From an uncultured Eubacteriaceae bacterium (GTDB lineage Bacteria > Bacillota > Clostridia > Lachnospirales > CAG-274): a DNA stretch of 56,474 nt. The position numbers and the translations under genes are program-made. Below are positions 50,659-56,474 of this stretch, piece by piece. The stretch is taken from assembly GCA_947086655.1 (NCBI GenBank), contig CAMTZM010000012.1, forward strand, positions 1-56,474, given 5' to 3'. Position 1 is the stretch's first letter. Every line of letters begins with the position of its first letter. The notes under the pieces were generated by a model. That model saw only the letters and a list, made by a program, of their open reading frames with translations. It was not told the origin of the DNA and made no database searches.

Positions 50659-53250
50659 TTATTCTTTGTTTAAAAATTTTTCAAGTTCAACAACCCCTAT
50701 TGGAGCTATACATAAAAGAGCTGTTATAAACCATTGAATAGGATTTAAAGGAACTACTTTAAATAACTTAGCTAAAGGTTCAATCATAATTACGCATACC
50801 TGCATAATTACACCTGCCAAAAGAGAGCCTACAAGATATTTATTAGCCAATAAATCAATAGTAAATATAGATTTATCGCTTCTCATATTAAAAGCATGTA
50901 CAAGCTGAGATATGCTTAATACTGCAAAAGCCATTGTTCTTCCCGTAGCTGCGCTGTCATTTCCGTCGAAAAAAACATGTCCTATTCCAAAAGCAACAAG
51001 CGCAAGCATGCCAATCATCATACCTTCAAACAATATCCTAAACCACATTACTTTAGAAAACAAACCAGCATTTTCTTTACGCGGCATACCTTCCATTATA
51101 TCATCACTAACAGGGTCAAGCCCTAAAGCAATTGCTGGAAACGAATCAGTTACAAGATTAACCCACAAAAGATGTATAGCCAAAAGAGGAGTTCTAAAAC
51201 CAATTAAAACAGCAGCAAGTATACTTACTATCTCTCCTATATTACTTGAAAGAAGAAAATGAACAGCCTTTTTTATATTTGAATATATACCCCTTCCTTG
51301 TTTAACCGAATCAACAATCGTAGCAAAATTATCATCCATAAGAACAATATCGGCTGCGCTTTTTGCTACATCAGTTCCCGTTATTCCCATAGCACAGCCT
51401 ATATCGGCTGCTTTAAGCGCCGGAGCGTCGTTTACTCCATCTCCTGTCATAGCTACAACTGCCCCTGTTTCTTTAAATGCATTTACTATATCAAGCTTAT
51501 TTTCAGGTGAAACTCTTGCAAAAACACTATATTTATATATATTTTTACTTAAAGTTTCCTTATCCATTTTAGAAAGTTCTCCGCCTGTAAGTGCTAAATC
51601 GCCATCTTTCATTATACCTATTTTTTTTGCAACTGCTGTTGCCGTTTGTATATAATCTCCTGTAACCATTACAGGCTTTATACCAGCTTTACGGCATATT
51701 TCAACCGCTTCTTTCGCTTCTTTTCTCGGAGGGTCTGTCATTCCGGCAAGCCCTACAAATATAAGTTCACTTTCAGCTGAACGCTTGTCCGCTTTTTTGC
51801 AATTTATATTTTTAAATGCTGTTGCTATAACTCTAAGCGCATTTGAAGTCATTTGACTGTTTGCGTTTTCAATTTCACGCCTTTTTTTACTGTCAAGAGG
51901 TATTATTTTATTATTAGACATATAATATGAACACTTTTTAATAAGAAAATCAGGTGCTCCTTTTGTAACAAGTATATATCCCTCATCAGTTTTATGTACA
52001 CTCGACATAAGCTTTCTTTTTGAATCAAATGGTATCTCGTCAAGTCTTTGAATATTTCTGTCAATTTCATCTTTATAAATGCCTATGTCAGCAGCCGCTT
52101 GTATTAAAGCATTTTCAGTTGCTTCTCCTACTATGCCTTTTTTATTAAAATAAGAGTTATTGCATAAAGCGCAAAGCGTAAGTATATTTTTTTTCTCTTT
52201 AATAGGATAAATTTCTGTTACTTTCATTTTATTTTGTGTAAGAGTTCCTGTTTTATCTGAACAAATTACATTCGCTCCGCCTAAAGCCTCAACTGCCGGA
52301 AGTCTTTTGACAACAGCATTTTTTTTAGCCATCTTTTGTATTCCCATAGCAAGCATAATTGTAACAACAGCCGGAAGCCCTTCTGGAATTGCCGCAACCG
52401 CAAGACTTACAGATGTAATAAACATTTCAAATACCGGTATTTTTCTTATTACTCCTATACAAAAAATAAAAAGACAAATAAATAATGCTCCCATTCCCAA
52501 TATTTTGCCTGTCTGCGACAGTTTTTCCTGTAAAGGAGTCATTTTAATTTCACTTGTACTTATCATTTCAGCTATCTTACCCATTTCAGTTTTCATTCCT
52601 GTTTCAGTTACAACAGCCTTTCCTCTGCCTATACTTACCGTGCTTCCTGCAAAAACCATATTATGCCTGTCACCCACAGCCGCATCCATTTTTACAATTG
52701 CTGTCTCATCTTTATCAACAGCCGCCGATTCTCCTGTAAGAGCCGACTCGTCAACCTTTAAGCTTACAGTTTCAATAAGCCGGCAGTCAGCACATATTCT
52801 GTCACCTGTCTCAATAATAAGTATATCTCCTGGTACAACTTCCTTAGCGTCAACTTCCTTTCTTACTCCGTCACGAATTACCTTTGCCGTAGGTGCTGAC
52901 ATGCTTTTTAGAGCCTCAAGAGCTTTTTCAGCTTTGTTTTCCTGCACAAACCCTAAAACAGCATTTACAAATACTATAAGCAATATTATTATAGGGTCGG
53001 CAAAATCCCTTTCACCCTGCAATAAAGATACAAAAAAGGAAACCACAGCAGCAATAATAAGCACAATTACCATAAAATCTTTAAATTGACTTAAAAAATG
53101 CACTATTAAACTTTGTTTCTTTTTTTCGGCAAACTTGTTCTCTCCATGTTCAAACAATCTTACTTCAAAATCTCTTTGAGTTAATCCTTTTGTTTTGTCG
53201 CTTTTTAACCTTTCCAATACAGTATCCGTATCCTCTGTATACCAAATCAT
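50659..53250 (-). CDS. SERCA-type Ca2+-transporting P-type ATPase
   Basis: An 863-residue P2A-type pump with ten membrane segments. Catalytic motifs are TGES in the A domain, CSDKTGTLTQNKM with the phosphorylated Asp, and MTGDGVNDAPALK. The calcium ligands of SERCA are conserved: AAIPEGLPAVV in M4, SSNIGEI in M5 and WVNLVTDSFPA in M6. The N-terminal cation-ATPase domain is present. I start at ATG 53250, with a GGGGG binding site; the 17 extra codons to 53301 are not typical of the family. With the exchanger at 46933 it gives two Ca2+ export routes. Confidence 0.95.
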   Translation of the reverse strand: MIWYTEDTDTVLERLKSDKTKGLTQRDFEVRLFEHGENKFAEKKKQSLIVHFLSQFKDFMVIVLIIAAVVSFFVSLLQGERDFADPIIILLIVFVNAVLGFVQENKAEKALEALKSMSAPTAKVIRDGVRKEVDAKEVVPGDILIIETGDRICADCRLIETVSLKVDESALTGESAAVDKDETAIVKMDAAVGDRHNMVFAGSTVSIGRGKAVVTETGMKTEMGKIAEMISTSEIKMTPLQEKLSQTGKILGMGALFICLFIFCIGVIRKIPVFEMFITSVSLAVAAIPEGLPAVVTIMLAMGIQKMAKKNAVVKRLPAVEALGGANVICSDKTGTLTQNKMKVTEIYPIKEKKNILTLCALCNNSYFNKKGIVGEATENALIQAAADIGIYKDEIDRNIQRLDEIPFDSKRKLMSSVHKTDEGYILVTKGAPDFLIKKCSYYMSNNKIIPLDSKKRREIENANSQMTSNALRVIATAFKNINCKKADKRSAESELIFVGLAGMTDPPRKEAKEAVEICRKAGIKPVMVTGDYIQTATAVAKKIGIMKDGDLALTGGELSKMDKETLSKNIYKYSVFARVSPENKLDIVNAFKETGAVVAMTGDGVNDAPALKAADIGCAMGITGTDVAKSAADIVLMDDNFATIVDSVKQGRGIYSNIKKAVHFLLSSNIGEIVSILAAVLIGFRTPLLAIHLLWVNLVTDSFPAIALGLDPVSDDIMEGMPRKENAGLFSKVMWFRILFEGMMIGMLALVAFGIGHVFFDGNDSAATGRTMAFAVLSISQLVHAFNMRSDKSIFTIDLLANKYLVGSLLAGVIMQVCVIMIEPLAKLFKVVPLNPIQWFITALLCIAPIGVVELEKFLNKE

Positions 53251-53547
53251 TTTTATCCCCCATTCATAATTTAGAAAATACTGAATTTTTATAATCAGCA
53301 TTATCGTATAAATTTTATTTACAATTAAAATATATTAGCTTGTACAAAATTTTATTACTGTATTGTTAAAATATTGAAAATTCATATAAAAATTACATAT
53401 AATATATTAAAGTTGTTTTCAATAGTAAAATTTAGTTATTAATATTGACTTTTATACAAAAAAAAATTATATTTAGTACATAAATATATTTTATTTACTA
53501 TATTTTCTAAAAAATAATTTTAATGTAGAAAAAAGGGGGAATAATTT
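53251..53547. other. AT-rich divergent intergenic region
   Basis: No gene is visible in about 300 bases between the divergent Ca2+ ATPase and LRR protein genes. It holds the promoter at 53445-53473. Confidence 0.5.
53445..53473 (+). promoter_or_regulatory. Promoter for the second LRR surface protein
   Basis: TTGACT (53445-53450) and TATATT (53468-53473) are 17 bases apart. The 11-mer TTGACTTTTAT also occurs about 80 bases upstream of the large LRR-dockerin gene (minus strand, 34965-34955). Confidence 0.6.
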
Positions 53548-56025
53548 ATGAAAAAAACAAACATTCTAAGCTTTACACTTGCTGCAGTTATGACAATATC
53601 AAATGTTAATATTTGCTTTGCGTATAACGAAGAAACAGATTACAAAAATATGGTTATTTCAAATGAACAAGACGATTATCCAACACTGCTTTCAAAATAC
53701 TTTATGTATACATTTTTTACTGTCGAAGGCGGAAATATTTATTATGACCCAATTTCAAACTCTATAAACCACGCTGATAAAGGAGTTACTCATGTGGATA
53801 TTCCCGCATGTACAAATGAGATATATGATGCTTTTTGGAATTGTGATAAATTAACTACTGTCAATATACCAAACAGTGTTAATTATATAGGCAATAACGC
53901 TTTTTGGAATTGCAGCAGCTTAACTACTATTAACATTCCTAATGATATATCTTATATAGGTGATAACGCTTTTTGGAATTGCAGCAGTTTAACTAATGTG
54001 ATTATTCCCAACATTCCTAACAGAGATATTACTATTGGAGATAACGCTTTTTCTTGCTGCAAGAATTTAACTAATATATTTATTCCTAACAATGTTACAT
54101 ATATAGGTAACAATGCTTTTAGCAGTTGCCATAATTTAACTGTTAGTTGTTATAAAAATTCTTATGCTGAAAGTTATATGCAAAAAAATTCAATACCTTA
54201 TAAAATTGTAGAAGAAATCGCTTATGCTGTTGATGGTGGAAATATTTATTATGACAAGGATACAGGAACAATAACTAATGCTGATAAAGAAATTACTTAT
54301 GCTGATATTCCTAAGTCTATTGACGGAGTTGAAATTACAAGTATAGGAAATTATGCTTTTTATGATTGTAAAAATTTAACTAATATCGTAATTCCTGATA
54401 GTGTATCTAATATTGGTAATTCTGCTTTTGCTGGTTGTAACTTAACTAATATATTAATTCCTAACAGTATATCTTACATAAGCAATTCTGCTTTTTATAA
54501 TTGCAATTTTACAAACATAGTAATTCCTAATAGTATATCTGTTATTGGTAATTCTGCTTTTGAAGGCTGCAATATTACTAATATCGATATACCCAATAAT
54601 GTTACTACTATTGGTTCATATGCTTTTTCAAATTGTAAAGAATTAACTGATATAAGTCTTCCAAACAGTGTTACTACTATTGGTGATTCTGCTTTTTATA
54701 GGTGCAGCAACTTAACTACTATCAATATTCCTAACAGCGTTACTACTATTGGCAATTCTGTTTTTGTTGGTTGTGGCTTATATAATATAGTAATCCCTGA
54801 TAGTGTATCTTATATAAGTGATTCTGCTTTTTGGGGTTGTGATAACTTAACTGATATAAATATTCCTGATAATATCTCTGTTATCGGTAATGACGCATTT
54901 TCTTTTTGCGACAGATTAACTACTGTAAATATTCCTAATAGTGTTACTACTATTGGTAAATGTGCTTTTTGGTGTTGTCAAAACTTAACTAATGTAAATA
55001 TCCCTAATAGTGTTACTACTATTAGGGAGGGTGCTTTTGGTTATAATAATTTAACTAATGTAACTATTCCTGACAATGTATCTTTTATTGGTGATTCTGC
55101 CTTTTATAATTGCGACAGCCTAACTACTATCAATATTCCTGACAGTGTTACTACTATTGGTGATTCTGCCTTTTATAATTGCGACAGCCTAACAGTAAAC
55201 TGTTACAAAAATTCTTATGCTGAAAGTTATTTACAAGAAAATTCCATACCTTATAAAATTATAGAAGACAATGCTTATATAGTTTATGGCGGAAATATAT
55301 ATTATGACCAAATTACAGGAACAATAATAAATGCTGACAAAGAAATTACTTATGCTAATATACCTGAGTTTATAAATGGTGTTGAAATTACAAATATAGG
55401 AGACCATGCCTTTTATAATTGTGATAAATTAACTGAAGTAGTAATTTCTAATAGTGTCTCATCTATTGGCGAAAATGCTTTTGAGAATTGTAGCAACCTA
55501 ACTAATATAAATATACCTAACAATGTAAATAATATAGCTGATAATGCTTTTATTGACTGTAACAATTTAACAGTAAGCTGTTACAAAAATTCTTATGCTG
55601 AAAGTTATTTGCAAAAACATTCAATACCTTATAAAATTATAGAAGAAGGTATACGTGTTTTAGATGTAACAATTAATGAAATAGAGATTAATACAGGAGA
55701 CAAATTTAAACTTAAAGTAAAAATCATTCCTGAAAACGCTGAAAACAAAAATATTTTATGGAAATCAAGTAATACGGAAATTATTTCAATTGACGAATAT
55801 GGGCTTATTACAGGGCTTAGAGAGGGTACTTCCATTATTACCGCCACAACTGAAGACGGCGGATTCACTTCAGAAATTACAGTCTTCGTAAATAAATCCG
55901 AAAATACCGATTCTTCCGAAATCATTGGAGACATTAATAAAGACGGTGACATAACAGCGTTAGATGCGTCATTAATTCTTCAAAAAGCGCTTAATAAAGA
56001 TTTTTCATTTTCTAATAATAAATAA
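53548..56025 (+). CDS. BspA-type leucine-rich-repeat surface protein with Big_2 domain and half-dockerin
   Basis: An 825-residue secreted protein. The signal peptide is cleaved near residue 25 (NVNICFA). More than twenty LRR_5 units of about 23 residues follow the pattern NLTNIVIPDSVSNIGNSAF. They are interrupted three times by a cassette beginning NSYAESYMQKNSIPYKI; the first two are followed by a GGNIYYD...ITNADKEITYADIP linker, so the array arose by duplication of larger blocks. A Big_2 domain (ILWKSSNTEIISIDEYGLI) covers about 705-785. The end (GDINKDGDITALDASLILQ) is a single dockerin calcium repeat instead of the usual two. Adhesion or protein binding at the surface is likely. Binding site AAGGGGG. 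Confidence 0.88.
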   Translation: MKKTNILSFTLAAVMTISNVNICFAYNEETDYKNMVISNEQDDYPTLLSKYFMYTFFTVEGGNIYYDPISNSINHADKGVTHVDIPACTNEIYDAFWNCDKLTTVNIPNSVNYIGNNAFWNCSSLTTINIPNDISYIGDNAFWNCSSLTNVIIPNIPNRDITIGDNAFSCCKNLTNIFIPNNVTYIGNNAFSSCHNLTVSCYKNSYAESYMQKNSIPYKIVEEIAYAVDGGNIYYDKDTGTITNADKEITYADIPKSIDGVEITSIGNYAFYDCKNLTNIVIPDSVSNIGNSAFAGCNLTNILIPNSISYISNSAFYNCNFTNIVIPNSISVIGNSAFEGCNITNIDIPNNVTTIGSYAFSNCKELTDISLPNSVTTIGDSAFYRCSNLTTINIPNSVTTIGNSVFVGCGLYNIVIPDSVSYISDSAFWGCDNLTDINIPDNISVIGNDAFSFCDRLTTVNIPNSVTTIGKCAFWCCQNLTNVNIPNSVTTIREGAFGYNNLTNVTIPDNVSFIGDSAFYNCDSLTTINIPDSVTTIGDSAFYNCDSLTVNCYKNSYAESYLQENSIPYKIIEDNAYIVYGGNIYYDQITGTIINADKEITYANIPEFINGVEITNIGDHAFYNCDKLTEVVISNSVSSIGENAFENCSNLTNINIPNNVNNIADNAFIDCNNLTVSCYKNSYAESYLQKHSIPYKIIEEGIRVLDVTINEIEINTGDKFKLKVKIIPENAENKNILWKSSNTEIISIDEYGLITGLREGTSIITATTEDGGFTSEITVFVNKSENTDSSEIIGDINKDGDITALDASLILQKALNKDFSFSNNK
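54150..55640 (+). repeat. Block duplications within the LRR array
   Basis: The cassette encoding NSYAESYxQxxSIPYKI recurs near 54154, 55210 and 55588, each after an NNLTV/SLTV-SCYK or NCYK segment. The first two are followed by a linker encoding GGNIYYD. DNA identity is high, for example GATTCTGCCTTTTATAATTGCGACAGCC occurring twice (the first 20 bases are GATTCTGCCTTTTATAATTG) near 55094 and 55163. Such arrays change copy number by recombination. Confidence 0.7.
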
Positions 56026-56032
56026 ATCTATT

Positions 56033-56075
56033 AAAAGATACATTTTTCAAAATATTGAAGAATGTATCTTTTTTA
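56033..56075 (+). terminator. Terminator of the second LRR gene
   Basis: AAAAGATACATT pairs with AATGTATCTTTT, followed by a T-run, starting 7 bases after the stop codon. Confidence 0.85.
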
Positions 56076-56162
56076 CTTATTACTTATAAAAATCCATTAT
56101 ACTAAATATGCTGTATTAATTTATAGAATATTTTAAATCTTCTTTTTTAAATTTATAAAATA

Positions 56163-56192
56163 AAAAAAAGCCCTTTCAAGGACTTTGAATTT
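56163..56192 (-). terminator. Terminator of the tRNA transcript
   Basis: On the minus strand AAGTCC pairs with GGGCTT around a short loop and is followed by eight T. It lies 12 bases beyond the tRNA-Asp 3' end. Confidence 0.75.
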
Positions 56193-56203
56193 TTTTGTTT
56201 TAA

Positions 56204-56280
56204 TGGCGACCCGGAAGGGGCTCGAACCCTCGACCTCTGGCGTGACAGGCCAGCGCTCTAACCAACTGAGCTACCGGGCC
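56204..56280 (-). tRNA. tRNA-Asp (GTC)
   Basis: The 77-base gene folds as a normal cloverleaf. The acceptor is GGCCCGG with CCGGGTC, the D arm AGCTCAGTTGGTTAGAGC, the anticodon loop CTGTCAC (anticodon GTC), and the T arm GAGGGTTCGAGCCCCTT. The 3' CCA is encoded. Confidence 0.96.
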
Positions 56281-56309
56281 ATAAAAAACAAAATATTAAA
56301 TTTTAAAAG

Positions 56310-56383
56310 TGGGCCCTCAGGGACTCGAACCCTGGACCGTCCGGTTATGAGCCGGATGCTCTAACCAACTGAGCTAAAGGCCC
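56310..56383 (-). tRNA. tRNA-Met (CAT), elongator type
   Basis: Acceptor GGGCCTT pairs with AGGGCCC, the anticodon loop is CTCATAA (CAT), and the T loop GGTTCGAGTCC is standard. The first base pair is G-C and the anticodon stem lacks the three G-C pairs of initiators, so this is not the initiator. The CAT anticodon could also belong to a TilS-modified tRNA-Ile, but the sequence resembles elongator Met. CCA is not encoded. Confidence 0.9.
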
Positions 56384-56419
56384 TTAATACAAACATACTT
56401 AATACTTATTGCTTAAAAC

Positions 56420-56474
56420 AGCCGATGAAGGGACTCGAACCCCCAACCTGCTGATTACAAGTCAGCTGCTCTAC
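56420..56474 (-). tRNA. tRNA-Thr (TGT), cut by the window end
   Basis: The 3' part of a tRNA is visible: the D-arm end GTAGAGC, an anticodon stem-loop with CTTGTAA (anticodon TGT), T loop GGTTCGAGTCC, and acceptor strand CATCGGC with T as discriminator. The 5' end lies beyond the window. CCA is not encoded. Confidence 0.9.

Noticed and set aside
52307..53089. A 260-codon open frame on the plus strand
   Set aside because: It lies fully opposite the Ca2+ ATPase gene, whose motifs are unmistakable. The frame has no ribosome binding site and an odd Ser/Ile/Thr-rich composition typical of antisense shadows.
53900..55640. Regular repeats considered as a CRISPR array
   Set aside because: The repeats stay in frame and encode LRR units of about 23 residues; there are no identical short repeats with unique spacers and no cas genes.
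56204..56474. tRNA cluster as an attachment site of an integrated element
   Set aside because: No integrase and no direct repeat of a tRNA 3' end was found in the window.

Overview
The window is a low-GC (roughly 30 percent by eye), gene-dense stretch of a chromosome from an anaerobic, endospore-forming member of the Clostridia. SpoIIE, a LonB-type protease and a BofC-like protein point to sporulation. An [FeFe]-hydrogenase-domain sensor points to anaerobic hydrogen metabolism. FtsZ, DivIB, the PASTA kinase PrkC and strong AGGAGG-type ribosome binding sites fit a Gram-positive cell plan. The genus cannot be named safely from sequence alone. I see no rRNA, CRISPR array, prophage or intact insertion sequence.

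Layout. (1) 1-2010: a soluble [FeFe]-hydrogenase/chemoreceptor fusion, closed by a perfect 30-base palindrome. (2) 2034-12233, minus strand: a tight operon of GGDEF/EAL protein, rsmB, rlmN, prpC, prkC, rsgA, rpe, thiN and a 46-residue membrane peptide. This is the conserved Firmicutes phosphatase/PASTA-kinase neighbourhood with a degenerate c-di-GMP sensor at its head. An aldo/keto reductase lies upstream. (3) 13120-16095: AT-rich spacers, an ABC exporter and relics of decayed coding sequence. (4) 16096-24076: HAD phosphatase, murA, ftsQ, ftsZ, dacF, a YtqA-type radical SAM protein, a DUF4364 regulator-like protein and an RluA-type pseudouridine synthase, mostly cell wall and division. (5) 24518-31317: spoIIE, a small membrane protein, tilS, hpt, ftsH. 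(6) 31454-41155, minus strand: a large leucine-rich-repeat surface protein with a dockerin, then ysxC, lonA, lonB, and a small secreted dockerin protein. (7) 41240-45986, minus strand: the riboflavin operon ribD-ribE-ribBA-ribH under an FMN riboswitch, with a probable 212-bp miniature inverted-repeat element between ribD and ribE, and a DUF1858 gene and lepB upstream. (8) 46122-53250: queH, a cation/Ca2+ exchanger, a short FtsH paralogue, a candidate small RNA, a BofC-like protein and a SERCA-type Ca2+ ATPase. (9) 53548-end: a second leucine-rich-repeat surface protein ending in half a dockerin, then tRNA-Asp, tRNA-Met and a partial tRNA-Thr.

The most interesting signals outside ordinary genes are these. 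A candidate minus-strand small RNA at 49599-49726 has an extended -10 promoter, two hairpins with C-rich loops and a strong terminator. Three secreted proteins share a dockerin-type C-terminus, but no cohesin is present in the window. Three translation-start hairpins (murA, dacF and the gene after spoIIE) could hide the ribosome binding site or start codon. Several small inverted-repeat elements are present, including one inside the riboflavin operon and a pair of AT-rich segments sharing the same 10-base inverted ends. All functional names rest on motif recognition by eye; no database search was run.
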